A stretch of 64,000 nucleotides of DNA from Acidimicrobiaceae bacterium (GTDB taxonomy: Bacteria; Actinomycetota; Acidimicrobiia; Acidimicrobiales; Poriferisodalaceae), in NCBI GenBank assembly GCA_002721305.1, contig PBKA01000006.1, positions 206,659-270,658 on the forward strand. Reading direction: 5' to 3'. Each line of letters opens with the position of its first letter. Position 1 is the first letter of the stretch. The position numbers were made by a program, and so were the translations under genes. Of the stretch, positions 8,465-17,217 are shown in pieces. The notes below the pieces were generated by a model. The model had not been told where the DNA came from and did not search any database. It was given only the letters and a program-made list of their open reading frames with translations.

Positions 8465-9799
8465 ATGACACAGGCCGAGGAACAGTTGCCGCTTAGCGGG
8501 ATAAGGGTCTTTGAGTTAGGGATAGCTATTGCTTCACCCTTCTGCGGCAGATTGATGGCCCACTTCGGCGCGGATGTGCTCAAAATTGAGTCGCGGACGA
8601 GTCCCGATGTAGTGCGTTTGCTTGGCTCCGCTTGGTTGAGGGACAGAGAAGACCTCGCTTCCATCGCCGGAGATACCAGCCCGTACGTCTCCGAGATGAA
8701 CGCCTCAAAGCGTAGTGTTGGTCTAGAACTCAAGACTGAACAGGGCAGAGCGACGGCAATGACCCTCATCGCCGAATGCGATGTGTTCTTGGCTAACTTC
8801 GGTGCTCGAGCACTCGCTGATCTCGGTTTCGACTACGAGGCTGTCAAGGCAGTCAATCCCGAAATCGTCTATGTACAACTACCTGGATTTGGCAGCAACC
8901 CGGAGATGCCCTATTACCCGTTCGTCGCCTGGGGCCCCAACCAAGCACCCCTTGTCGGAATGGATGACTTCACCGGCCATAGCGATGATCCCCCTGCTGG
9001 CATAGCGACGGTCGCCCCACCCGACTACATGTCAGCTTTGCATGCGGCAATAGCCACACTCACCGGACTAGAGCAACGCGACCTCACCGGGAAAGGAGTT
9101 CACGTCGACATCAGCCAATTCGAAACCACTTTGGCGTTACTTGGACCATTCGTCATGGACTATGACCTAACTGGAACCGTATACAGCCGAATGGGAAACC
9201 GTTCAATGTGGGGTGCACCACAAGGCGTCTACCCCTGCGCTGGGGACGAACGGTGGATAGCCATTAGCGCCTCCGACGAAGATGATTGGGACACCCTACG
9301 GGAACTCGTCGGGGACGCCATTGATTCGAAATTCGACGACCCCAGCCTCCGTCTCGCTCAACAAGACGAGTTAGACGAACAATTAGCGACATGGACCGTC
9401 AACTTCCAGGTAGAAGATTTGGCTCACCGTCTTCAAAAACATGGCATCGCAGCTCATACAGTTTCAACCAATGAAGATCTGCTACACGACACCCATGTCA
9501 TCAGTCGGAACTGGTACCAAGTCGCCCCGTCAAAGCGGCTGGGAAGAGACGTATTCAGCGGCAGCGCCGTCAAACTCGACGGCACTTCAGGAACGTGGTC
9601 TCACGCAGGGCCATCCATGGGTCAACACACCCGCGAAGTACTGCGCGAGCTCGCTGGGCTGAGCGATGTCCAAATTGATGAACTGGTCGAGACAGCCGCC
9701 GCATTCGAGCCAGTTGATCCTGAAACAGTGACGACACGGCCCTGGGATGATTGGATCCATATGTTCCTCCCCGGCGTCGAGGATGCGAGGGACCTCTGA
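8465..9799 (+). CDS. Class III CoA-transferase, catalytic-type subunit
   Basis: A 444-residue CaiB/BaiF family protein that would move CoA between carboxylic acids. The N terminus (SGIRVFELG, FGADVLKIE) is typical, and the active-site region GVHVDISQFE carries Asp215 in the position of the catalytic Asp that forms the aspartyl-CoA intermediate. I use ATG 8465, which follows GGGGGAAG; the listed TTG at 8444 would overlap the hydantoinase gene. Its stop codon overlaps the start of a second family member (ATGA), so the two polypeptides are made together and probably form one heteromeric enzyme. Confidence 0.88.
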   Translation: MTQAEEQLPLSGIRVFELGIAIASPFCGRLMAHFGADVLKIESRTSPDVVRLLGSAWLRDREDLASIAGDTSPYVSEMNASKRSVGLELKTEQGRATAMTLIAECDVFLANFGARALADLGFDYEAVKAVNPEIVYVQLPGFGSNPEMPYYPFVAWGPNQAPLVGMDDFTGHSDDPPAGIATVAPPDYMSALHAAIATLTGLEQRDLTGKGVHVDISQFETTLALLGPFVMDYDLTGTVYSRMGNRSMWGAPQGVYPCAGDERWIAISASDEDDWDTLRELVGDAIDSKFDDPSLRLAQQDELDEQLATWTVNFQVEDLAHRLQKHGIAAHTVSTNEDLLHDTHVISRNWYQVAPSKRLGRDVFSGSAVKLDGTSGTWSHAGPSMGQHTREVLRELAGLSDVQIDELVETAAAFEPVDPETVTTRPWDDWIHMFLPGVEDARDL

Positions 9800-10926
9800 T
9801 GAGCGGGCCCTATACCGGCATAAAGGTGATCGACACCACCGGCCTTACCGGTGCCTACGCAACGCGACTCTTCGCCGGACTGGGCGCCGAAGTAGTTCGA
9901 CTCGAACCTCCCGAAGGGTCCTCACTGAGGCGATTGGCACCGTTTGTTGAGACACTCGAACCGCCAGAAAATAGTTTGTGGTGGAACTACTTGGCTATGG
10001 GCACACGAAGCGTTGTCATCGACCCAGGAGATAGCGCCTCTCTTGCACAGGTCGTGTCACAAGCAGACGTAATTTTCGAAGATCAATTGCCCGAAAATGC
10101 AATGTTTCCCGACGAAGCCGTGAACCCCGCAACTATCCGAACCCGGATTCTCCCATTCGGACTGACCGGTCCAAAGCGGGGCTGGCAGAGTTCCAATCTC
10201 ATTGCATGGGCAGCCTCAGGCATCCTCTACACCACAGGCTTTACGGACCGCGCACCAGTTGCGCCCGCAGCCCCGGTGCAACTGATTTGTCACGCGGCGG
10301 GCGCATCGGCCCTGGCCGGAACTCTCCTTGCGTTACGTTCCAAAAGACTTACCGGCAATGCCCAAAACATTGAAGTCTCAATGCAGGAAGCCGCCCTAGC
10401 TATCGCACCCGAAACAGGCGTCCCGATGCTGTTGGATGACAGGGTTCATCGGCAACGCACAGGTAATCGGAGGGACTTAGGGCGCCCCTTCGGTCTTTAC
10501 CCGTGCAAAGACGGGTTCGTTTCACTGATCGTGCTTATGCCCAGACACTGGCTTGCTATGGCTCAGTGGGTGGCCGAAACCACCGGCAACGAAAGCATCA
10601 CCGAAGCTGTCTTCGAAGACAATGCTGTGCGCATTGAAGCCAAGGACCTGATTGATGAATGGGTTGAAGAGCTGACGACTCAGGGAACTCGCCTTGAACT
10701 TTTCGAAGAGGGACAACGACGAGGAATACCGATTACGCCTGTCAATACAATTGATGCCCTGGTCGACGATCCCCACCTCAAGGCCGCTGGATACTGGTCA
10801 TCGACCGAACTCCAAGATGGCACGGAGGTGACCGTTCCCGGTGCACCCTTTAGGACAAATGCTCAGTGGTGGTCGACAAGTCGCGCCCCGCTTCTCGGAG
10901 AACACACCGGCTTGTACCTCACTTAG
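9799..10926 (+). CDS. Class III CoA-transferase paralogue lacking the catalytic Asp
   Basis: A 375-residue CaiB/BaiF family protein starting at the ATG of an ATGA overlap with the previous gene. The listed ORF starts 16 codons earlier, inside that gene. The N terminus (GIKVIDTTGL, GLGAEVVRLEPPEG) and the SMQE region identify the family, but the catalytic position reads NIEVSMQE, with Glu192 where Asp is expected. It may be a structural or CoA-binding partner of the Asp-containing neighbour, as in two-subunit CoA transferases such as BbsEF. The ribosome binding site is GAGGG, seven bases before the ATG. It ends three bases before a convergent VOC gene. Confidence 0.87.
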   Translation: MSGPYTGIKVIDTTGLTGAYATRLFAGLGAEVVRLEPPEGSSLRRLAPFVETLEPPENSLWWNYLAMGTRSVVIDPGDSASLAQVVSQADVIFEDQLPENAMFPDEAVNPATIRTRILPFGLTGPKRGWQSSNLIAWAASGILYTTGFTDRAPVAPAAPVQLICHAAGASALAGTLLALRSKRLTGNAQNIEVSMQEAALAIAPETGVPMLLDDRVHRQRTGNRRDLGRPFGLYPCKDGFVSLIVLMPRHWLAMAQWVAETTGNESITEAVFEDNAVRIEAKDLIDEWVEELTTQGTRLELFEEGQRRGIPITPVNTIDALVDDPHLKAAGYWSSTELQDGTEVTVPGAPFRTNAQWWSTSRAPLLGEHTGLYLT

Positions 10927-10929
10927 GGA

Positions 10930-11736
10930 TTATCCGACGAGGTTGAATTTCATCCCACACACCTCGATTGTCCCTTGGTCACAAGCCAGCCCGAAATGCT
11001 CCGCTCGCTCTATTAGTGTCACCGGATCCGAGGCGTGGACGTCTATGCCTCGAAGCCCTTCTGGCCGTCCGTCTGACGGAGTGACGAATCGAACCGGGCC
11101 ATCTGTAGTTGAAATGCTCGGCTGTCCGTCGGTCACGCCGACTTCTTGCTGGAGCAGGTCACCCCACCGCCTCGCCAACTGGTCCGGTTCAGGGGTCTGA
11201 ATCTCAGCCCCGATAATCGCGTCGATCATGTCGGTATTCCGATGTTCTTTCCAGTCCTTTTCGACGGGCCACCAGTCACCGTCGACCGCTTCCTCGTTTT
11301 CACACCATCGCAACTCGACGAGGCAGCCAGGGAGATCCTTCGGATGTACATGGATAGCGTCGCTCTCGCTCTCGCTGATATCGCCGCCAGCTACGAGCCG
11401 CACCCCCAGGTCGCCCAAATGAGTTAGGTGCGACTCATAATCCGAACGCTTCACCTGAAAGAGCAACATATAACCGCCCGGACCGCTTCGGCGTTCGATG
11501 TAACGTCCCCCTGCCGACGCCGGACCGGGTTCCAACGGTGTCACCAGCTCTAGGAACTGATTACCGATCGGCATCACAAAGTTTTTGAGGCCGAAAATGC
11601 TCACCCCAGCCTCATGACCTGGCCTGTGTCCGGGATCCCTGTACGCCACGTCAAGGCCGAACACTTCCCGCAAAGCCTGTTCTGTATGGTCGTACTGATC
11701 CCCGACCATCGCTACTTGACGAAGTCGCAAATCCAT
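10930..11736 (-). CDS. VOC (glyoxalase-like) family protein
   Basis: A 268-residue protein with two glyoxalase-type halves. The N-terminal half contains VAMVGDQYDHTEQALREVFGL and FLELVTPL, and the C-terminal half resembles a diverged second module. Two-module VOC proteins of this size include lyases, dioxygenases and non-catalytic members, so the function is not assigned. ATG 11736 is preferred over the GTG one codon earlier because TAAGGT lies exactly six bases upstream. It follows the LLM and aminotransferase genes on the same strand, 137 bases downstream, and probably has its own promoter. Confidence 0.8.
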   Translation of the reverse strand: MDLRLRQVAMVGDQYDHTEQALREVFGLDVAYRDPGHRPGHEAGVSIFGLKNFVMPIGNQFLELVTPLEPGPASAGGRYIERRSGPGGYMLLFQVKRSDYESHLTHLGDLGVRLVAGGDISESESDAIHVHPKDLPGCLVELRWCENEEAVDGDWWPVEKDWKEHRNTDMIDAIIGAEIQTPEPDQLARRWGDLLQQEVGVTDGQPSISTTDGPVRFVTPSDGRPEGLRGIDVHASDPVTLIERAEHFGLACDQGTIEVCGMKFNLVG

Positions 11737-11742
11737 CACAAC

Positions 11743-11748
11743 ACCTTA
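11743..11748 (-). promoter_or_regulatory. Leaderless -10 box of the VOC gene
   Basis: In the minus direction the sequence is TAAGGT, six bases (GTTGTG), then ATG 11736. The AAGG within the box could also act as a weak ribosome binding site. Confidence 0.45.
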
Positions 11749-11873
11749 AAACCTATCTCCGGGCGTTGTAGCTGCCCGCAGGTCCCGGACATCAAAATGG
11801 TGCCTGGTTGAAACCCCCTATGACCAAAGAGATAGGCCGGAGAGAACAGTCTATAAGTGCCAATTGTCCGTCT

Positions 11874-12761
11874 TTAATGGCGCAGCGGTGTCGCTACATC
11901 TGAGAGAAACAAGTCGACCTCTCCTGGCGACTCCGGATTCCCGAAATCCAACACGAAGTGTTCGAACCCCGCGTTAATCAAGTCATGCAGCATGTCTGCG
12001 AACGCAGTTGCTTCTTCCCCGGTTCGAGGCAACGGCTTCTCAATGGTGAGTGAAAATTGAACATCTGCTCGCTCACGACCGCACCGCTCTAACTCTTGGA
12101 TCATTACGTCCCGCTTCCGGATCAGGGACTCTTTGTTCCCCCTCCAAACGGTGTTCCAGATATCTGCGTGACGAGCCGCTAACGGTATGCCCACTTGTTC
12201 GCCCGACGTTCCGACGCAGATTGGCGGCGCTGTTTCAGGCAAGGGTGGTGCAGCTGCTCCATCAATCCGAAAGAACTCACCTTCGAAGTGTGGCTCGTCC
12301 TGTGACCACATCAACCGGCAAATAGTTATCGTTTCCTCTAGCTGACTGAATCGAACACTTGGTTTCGGGAATTCATATCCGTATGACAAGTACTCCTCTT
12401 CTCTCCACCCTGCGCCGATGCCAAGGATGAAGCGGTTGTCACTCAAATATTGAAGAGTGCTGGCCATTTTCGCTGTCAGAGCAGGTGGCCGATACCCGAC
12501 TCCCAGAACATGGTGACATAAATCAATATCAGGAAATTTTGCCGCACACCAAGTCAGGGTCGTCCACGCTTCAAGAAACGGGTCCGTCTTCTGATCAAAT
12601 CCATAAAAGTGATCCGCTATCCACAAACTGTCAAAATGCGGAGTTACCGCAGGAAGGATGTGGTCACACTGATATTGGACGATTGGTTGGTATCGGCTCC
12701 ACTGGTTCCCGATCACCGGAGACAGCCAGCCGAACCTCAGACCCCGAGAACTAGTTCCCAC
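11874..12761 (-). CDS. LLM-class flavin or F420-dependent oxidoreductase
   Basis: A 295-residue TIM-barrel protein of the luciferase-like monooxygenase family. Diagnostic parts are FDSLWIADHFYGF near residues 43-55, DLCHHVLGVGYRPPALTAKMASTLQYLSDNRF, and LGIGAGWREEEYLSYG. Actinobacterial members with this pattern often use F420, but FMN cannot be excluded from sequence. It starts with GTG 12761 after GAGAGG and lies 29 bases downstream of the aminotransferase gene on the same strand, so the two are likely co-transcribed. The substrate is unknown. Confidence 0.87.
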   Translation of the reverse strand: MGTSSRGLRFGWLSPVIGNQWSRYQPIVQYQCDHILPAVTPHFDSLWIADHFYGFDQKTDPFLEAWTTLTWCAAKFPDIDLCHHVLGVGYRPPALTAKMASTLQYLSDNRFILGIGAGWREEEYLSYGYEFPKPSVRFSQLEETITICRLMWSQDEPHFEGEFFRIDGAAAPPLPETAPPICVGTSGEQVGIPLAARHADIWNTVWRGNKESLIRKRDVMIQELERCGRERADVQFSLTIEKPLPRTGEEATAFADMLHDLINAGFEHFVLDFGNPESPGEVDLFLSDVATPLRH

Positions 12762-12790
12762 CTTGAGACCTCTCGCTCAGGGGCACTACG

Positions 12791-13816
12791 TCAGCTCCGG
12801 ACGGTCGTACGCCAACCATGGGGGTCGTCGCCACTGCCATTCTGAATCGCCACCAGACTTTCTCTGAGCCGCAGCGTGTTGCTTCCGGGTTCACCATCTC
12901 CGAAAACGATTTTCGAATTCCCCCGCAGCATGGTTCCAACGGGTGAAAGTACAGCAGCAGTCCCGGACAAAAATGCTTCACCACGGCCCGCCCAGTTCTC
13001 GAGCTCGTCCAACTCAATCGGCCGTTCTTGTACCTCGTACCCCAAATCTTCGGCTAGTGCTATCACGGAGGAACGCGTAACACCGTGAAGAAAGGAGCTG
13101 TCCAGCTGTCGCGTCACAACACGGTCATTATCCGCGAGAAAAAAATTGGCGGCTCCCGTTTCCGTAATGTCGCCACCAGTTGCAAACAAGATTTGATCGA
13201 CTGCTGCGTTCTCCGCCATCGCATCCAAGGTGGGCGATAAGGCCATCGCATAGTTGGCACCCGACTTAACCATGCCGAATTGAGGGGTAGTGCGTGGAAT
13301 CTCCTCCTCCACCAACAAAGTCAATGGTCTCACCCCACCTTTGAAATAGTCACCGACCGGGCAGTTCACGATGTACAGCAACGCCTCAGACGTGGGTGTC
13401 GCCGCCGCTCCAATGTTCGGTTCGGTCCCAATGAGAGTTGGTCTGATGTACAAGGAACCAGGTGGAGGTGGAACCTCCCCAACATTGGCTTCGACCGTGT
13501 CTACGATCATCTGCCGTAAAACTGCGGCGTCTAACGCGGGCAACCTCAAGAGCTCCGCGCTCTGACACATGCGTGCAACATGGTCATCAAGACGAAAGAT
13601 TGCAAGCGAACCATCAACTTGCCAGTGAGCCTTGAGGCCCTCGAATATGGCGCTTCCATAATGAAGGGCGTGGGCCGCTGGACTCAAAGAAAAATCGCCG
13701 TAGGGCTCAACGTTGCCGCCATATTCATAGACGCCGTCCTTTGTGGGGGCGGTTGTCATCCAGTCACAAAACACAGTGCCGAAGGGCACCGTCATCGGAT
13801 CCGGTTTCTCACTCAT
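12791..13816 (-). CDS. ilvE: Branched-chain amino acid aminotransferase
   Basis: A 341-residue fold-type IV PLP enzyme that interconverts Leu, Ile or Val with their 2-oxo acids using 2-oxoglutarate/glutamate. Typical sequences are LHYGSAIFEGLKAH, SLYIRPTLIGTEPNIG, and GMVKSGANYA, the last carrying the PLP-binding Lys. ITETGAANFFL and LHGVTRSSVIALA complete the cofactor pocket. Length fits the IlvE type 2 group. The start follows an excellent ribosome binding site (GAGGGAG), and TAGAGT lies 22 bases before the ATG as a candidate -10. It is divergent from the FadB-like gene, hinting at branched-chain catabolism here, although the enzyme also serves biosynthesis. Confidence 0.93.
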   Translation of the reverse strand: MSEKPDPMTVPFGTVFCDWMTTAPTKDGVYEYGGNVEPYGDFSLSPAAHALHYGSAIFEGLKAHWQVDGSLAIFRLDDHVARMCQSAELLRLPALDAAVLRQMIVDTVEANVGEVPPPPGSLYIRPTLIGTEPNIGAAATPTSEALLYIVNCPVGDYFKGGVRPLTLLVEEEIPRTTPQFGMVKSGANYAMALSPTLDAMAENAAVDQILFATGGDITETGAANFFLADNDRVVTRQLDSSFLHGVTRSSVIALAEDLGYEVQERPIELDELENWAGRGEAFLSGTAAVLSPVGTMLRGNSKIVFGDGEPGSNTLRLRESLVAIQNGSGDDPHGWRTTVRS

Positions 13817-13838
13817 GGCAGCTCCCTCTGAGTTTGAG

Positions 13839-13844
13839 ACTCTA
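13839..13844 (-). promoter_or_regulatory. Candidate -10 box of ilvE (leadered transcript)
   Basis: TAGAGT in the minus direction lies 22 bases before the ilvE ATG, leaving room for the GAGGGAG ribosome binding site. It contrasts with the leaderless arrangement of the divergent gene. Confidence 0.35.
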
Positions 13845-13919
13845 CCGCAATGCGGAGAAGATCAAATCGGATTTGCCGTCGATGCCCCACTCGATAGGAC
13901 TTTGGTCCGCTCTGTCCCC

Positions 13920-13925
13920 TACGTT
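13920..13925 (+). promoter_or_regulatory. Leaderless -10 box of the FadB-like gene
   Basis: TACGTT, then exactly six bases (GTGCAT), then ATG 13932, with no ribosome binding site. This fixes the start 63 codons inside the listed ORF and outside the divergent ilvE gene. Confidence 0.5.
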
Positions 13926-13931
13926 GTGCAT

Positions 13932-16007
13932 ATGACACAACTCTCTCAGTCCGTCCAACTTGAATTTGACGGCGACATCGCGATCATTCGCGTCGATAAT
14001 CCACCTGTCAACGCACTCAGCCACCATGTCAGGCAAGGTCTCCTCGATGGCATGAAACAAGCAGAGGAGAGCGATGCCGCGGCCATCGTGCTCATTTGCG
14101 ATGGGCGCACCTTCATAGCGGGGGCAGACATAACGGAATTCTCCGGGCCTCCGCAACCCCCAAGCCTTCAAGAGGCACAAGACGCCATGGAGAATTGCTC
14201 AAAACACGTCGTAGCCGCGGTCCATGGAACCGCTCTCGGTGGAGGGCTAGAAGTCGCGTTGTGCGCCCATTACCGCGTGGGTGTTGCTTCCAGCCAATAT
14301 GGTCTTCCTGAAGTAAAGCTGGGCCTTTTGCCCGGAGCCGGCGGGACTCAACGGTTACCCCGTATCACCGGCGCATCGAAAGCGCTAGAGATGATGACAA
14401 GCGGCGACCCCATCTCCGCCGACGAAGCACTTGCTTGCGGGCTCATTGATGAAATCATCGAAGACCTGGAACAGGGCGCTATCGACTTCGCCCGTCGCGC
14501 TGTTTCTGAAAAGATGCCCTTGCTTCGAATTCGAGACAGAAATGAAAAACTTGCCGACACCCCTACGTCGTTATTTGAAGACTTTCGCGCCGGAATAGCC
14601 CGAAAGACGAGAGGATTTCTTGCCCCGGAATATAACGTCCGCTGCGTTGAAGCAGCCGTGGGTCTTGACTTTGAAGCAGGTCTGGAAAGAGAACAAGAGC
14701 TGTTCCGTGACCTAATGAAGGGAACACAGTCCAAAGCCCAGCAGTACTACTTCTTCGCCGAGCGCGCCGCTTTGAAGATACCGGGCCTTCCAAAGGAAAC
14801 GAAGTCTCTCGACGTCCATCGCTGTGGTGTGCTGGGGGCAGGAACGATGGGGGGTGGCATCGCTATGAATTTCGCGAATGCCGGAATCCCGGTGACCATC
14901 GTTGAAAGAGATGCGGAATCCCTAGAACGCGGCCTTGGCATTGTTCGCTCCAACTACGAACGGACAGCGGCACGCGGAGGTATCTCCAGTGACGATGTGG
15001 AGAGTCGCATGGGCCTCATCTCAGGATCAACAGACATGGGCGACTTTGCCGAATGTGACCTCATCATCGAAGCGGTGTTTGAGAACATGGAGCTCAAGAA
15101 GTCCATTTTCGAGCAGTTGGATCAGATCTGTGCGGAAGGGGCAGTCCTGGCATCAAATACTTCAGCTCTCGACATCAACGAAATTGCTTCCGCGACGAGT
15201 CGTCCCGATGCCGTGATAGGAATGCATTTCTTTTCGCCGGCCAATGTCATGAAGATGCTGGAAGTGGTTCGCGGCGATGAGACCTCTGATACGGCAATTG
15301 CCACAGCAATGGCCATTGGGCGCAGGATCGGAAAGACACCCGTACTGTGCGGCGTTTGCCACGGTTTCGTGGGTAACAGAATGCTGTTCATGCGTGGAAT
15401 CGAAGCCGAGAAAATGATTCTCGAAGGTGCAGCGCCCTCTCGGGTGGACCGGGTGTTGTTTGATTTCGGCCTTCCCATGGGCCCGTTCGCTATGAGCGAT
15501 CTCGCTGGTTTGGACATTGGATGGGACGAAACAACTTCCTCGAGTTCGACTGTTCGAGAACTTCTCTGCGAAAGCGGTCGCAGGGGCCAGAAAAACGGTC
15601 GCGGCTATTACACCTACGACCCGGACACAAGAGCCTCTACTCCTGACCCCGAAGTGGAGGAGATCATCAAAAGGTTCGCCGATCAGCAAGGCATCACACG
15701 CCGCGAAATTTCAGACCAAGAAATCCTTGAGCGTTGCCTTTACCCCATGGTCAACGAGGGGGCAAAGATCCTGTCTGAAGGAATAGCGATTCGGGGCAGC
15801 GACGTCGACGTTGTTTGGATCAACGGTTACGGCTGGCCGATGTATACGGGCGGTCCAATGTTTTGGGCGGACACCGTCGGCCTCAAAGAGGTGGCCGAAC
15901 GCATTAACCATTACGCATCTACAATCGGGGGCGAACATTGGTCGATATCACCCCTTATCGAACAACTCGTTTCCGACGGCGGTTCGTTAAGTACATACAC
16001 AAATTGA
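13932..16007 (+). CDS. Multifunctional enoyl-CoA hydratase / 3-hydroxyacyl-CoA dehydrogenase
   Basis: A 691-residue FadB/FadJ-type fusion carrying out hydration of 2-enoyl-CoA and NAD-dependent oxidation of the 3-hydroxyacyl-CoA. The N-terminal crotonase domain has FIAGADITEF, ALGGGLEVALC and GLPEVKLGLLPGAGGTQRLPR. The NAD domain starts near residue 298 with GVLGAGTMGGGIA, and GMHFFSPANVM contains the dehydrogenase His. C-terminal 3HCDH repeats follow (GPFAMSDLAGLD, then GWPMYTGGPMFW). The upstream part of the ORF overlaps the ilvE gene and is not real. It heads a four-gene plus-strand operon (gap to the next gene 9 bases), so it probably processes the product of the following oxygenase and aldolase steps. 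Confidence 0.93.
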   Translation: MTQLSQSVQLEFDGDIAIIRVDNPPVNALSHHVRQGLLDGMKQAEESDAAAIVLICDGRTFIAGADITEFSGPPQPPSLQEAQDAMENCSKHVVAAVHGTALGGGLEVALCAHYRVGVASSQYGLPEVKLGLLPGAGGTQRLPRITGASKALEMMTSGDPISADEALACGLIDEIIEDLEQGAIDFARRAVSEKMPLLRIRDRNEKLADTPTSLFEDFRAGIARKTRGFLAPEYNVRCVEAAVGLDFEAGLEREQELFRDLMKGTQSKAQQYYFFAERAALKIPGLPKETKSLDVHRCGVLGAGTMGGGIAMNFANAGIPVTIVERDAESLERGLGIVRSNYERTAARGGISSDDVESRMGLISGSTDMGDFAECDLIIEAVFENMELKKSIFEQLDQICAEGAVLASNTSALDINEIASATSRPDAVIGMHFFSPANVMKMLEVVRGDETSDTAIATAMAIGRRIGKTPVLCGVCHGFVGNRMLFMRGIEAEKMILEGAAPSRVDRVLFDFGLPMGPFAMSDLAGLDIGWDETTSSSSTVRELLCESGRRGQKNGRGYYTYDPDTRASTPDPEVEEIIKRFADQQGITRREISDQEILERCLYPMVNEGAKILSEGIAIRGSDVDVVWINGYGWPMYTGGPMFWADTVGLKEVAERINHYASTIGGEHWSISPLIEQLVSDGGSLSTYTN

Positions 16008-16016
16008 TCTATACCC

Positions 16017-17186
16017 ATGGCATCTGACTTCTGCGACCTAGCTACTGGATACGTCGAAGAGTTGCGCGCTCGGGGTCAAGAAATCGATGCCACTCGGATG
16101 CTTCCCCAAGACATCGCCGATCGTCTCGCCGACGACGGCTTCTACCGGCTTTGCACCCCACATGAGCTCGAAGGCATCGGAGCGACCCCGGAGAACTTGG
16201 CTCAAGTCTGCGAAATCCTTGCCACTGGAAACGGGTCTGCTGCTTGGTGTGTGTTCATCGGAGCTACATCTCAATACATGTTTCCTGCAGTGTCGCCACG
16301 ACTTCTCAAGGAATTGACCCAACAACCCAACCTCATCACTAGCGGTGTATTTGCCTACTCAGGGACCGCAACACAACTTGACGACTCGGGTGACCGTTGG
16401 ACTATAAGCGGACGCTGGGACTGGGGTTCAGGCTGCCGCAATGCGGCATGGATCTCGGGCGGTGTCATCTTGCACAGCCCGAACGGCGAGCCCCTGCTCG
16501 ATTCTCATGACCGTCCTGCTGAAGCTCGGGCGTTCTTTCGACCAGATGAGATAGACATTCTCGACAATTGGCACACCAGCGGACTCCGCGGGTCCGGCTC
16601 TAGTTCCTATACCGCAGAAGATCTCGAACTTGACGATTACCGAATAGCCACGGTTGAAGCACTCCGGTCCTCTGCGTCGGCACGGTTACCGATTTATCGC
16701 TTTCCCCGTTTCGGATACCTAGCGCTGCCAATAGGTGCCATAGCTCTCGGAATGGCCCGCGACTCCATCGACGAAGCTCTCGGTATAGCCAAATCGAAAA
16801 CACCGACTGGTTCAAACCGGACCCTTGCCGCTCGCCCAGCTTTCCATCGCGAAGTAGCCGTGGCCGATGCTTCCCTTCGAGCAGCCAGGAGCTCATTTTA
16901 CGAAGACATTGCGACAGCCTGGGCCGAGGCCCAGAACGGAATATGTTCGCTCGAGTCACGGAGACTTCTACGGACTTCAACAGTGCATGCCGTTGCTACC
17001 TCAATAGGTGTCATCGACCGCATGTACACATCGGTTGGGGGAACGTCGGTGTATGAAGAATCAGCTCTCCAACGTCACTTTCGCGATGTCCACGTGGCTT
17101 CACAGCACATGATGGTTGCCGAACCAGTACTTGAATTAGCTGGCCGGGTGTTGAGTGGCATCGACGCCAGTGCACCGGGTCTGTAA
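16017..17186 (+). CDS. HsaA-like flavin-dependent monooxygenase (acyl-CoA dehydrogenase fold)
   Basis: A 389-residue member of the acyl-CoA dehydrogenase superfamily with the group D / HpaH-HsaA type C-terminal domain. It lacks the YEGTSE catalytic Glu motif of true acyl-CoA dehydrogenases. Recognisable parts are GNGSAAWCVFIGA, a SGRWDWGSGCRNAAWI middle-domain strand, and the C-terminal VGGTSVYEESALQRHFRDVH. Family members hydroxylate aromatic or steroid substrates using reduced flavin supplied by a separate reductase; no such reductase is in the window. It sits between the FadB-like protein and the class II aldolase, with gaps of 9 and 31 bases, so it belongs to that operon. The precise substrate is unknown. 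Confidence 0.85.
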   Translation: MASDFCDLATGYVEELRARGQEIDATRMLPQDIADRLADDGFYRLCTPHELEGIGATPENLAQVCEILATGNGSAAWCVFIGATSQYMFPAVSPRLLKELTQQPNLITSGVFAYSGTATQLDDSGDRWTISGRWDWGSGCRNAAWISGGVILHSPNGEPLLDSHDRPAEARAFFRPDEIDILDNWHTSGLRGSGSSSYTAEDLELDDYRIATVEALRSSASARLPIYRFPRFGYLALPIGAIALGMARDSIDEALGIAKSKTPTGSNRTLAARPAFHREVAVADASLRAARSSFYEDIATAWAEAQNGICSLESRRLLRTSTVHAVATSIGVIDRMYTSVGGTSVYEESALQRHFRDVHVASQHMMVAEPVLELAGRVLSGIDASAPGL

Positions 17187-17217
17187 GGATCGGACCGTTG
17201 GATGTTGGGAGTGATCA

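Noticed and set aside
8465-10926. Split DddD-type DMSP CoA-transferase/lyase
   Set aside because: The combined size is similar, but paired CoA transferases are common, the second active-site residue is Glu, and no DMSP transporter or ddd gene is nearby.
11752-11836. Inverted repeat CCTATCTC / GAGATAGG in the VOC-LLM gap
   Set aside because: The 8-base arms are about 70 bases apart with no supporting structure; chance is likely.
15162-15689. 175-residue minus-strand ORF inside the FadB-like gene
   Set aside because: It is antisense to conserved dehydrogenase sequence and has no recognisable domain. The long ORFs at 6846-7367, 18356-18928, 48835-49389 and 54756-55292 were rejected for the same reason.
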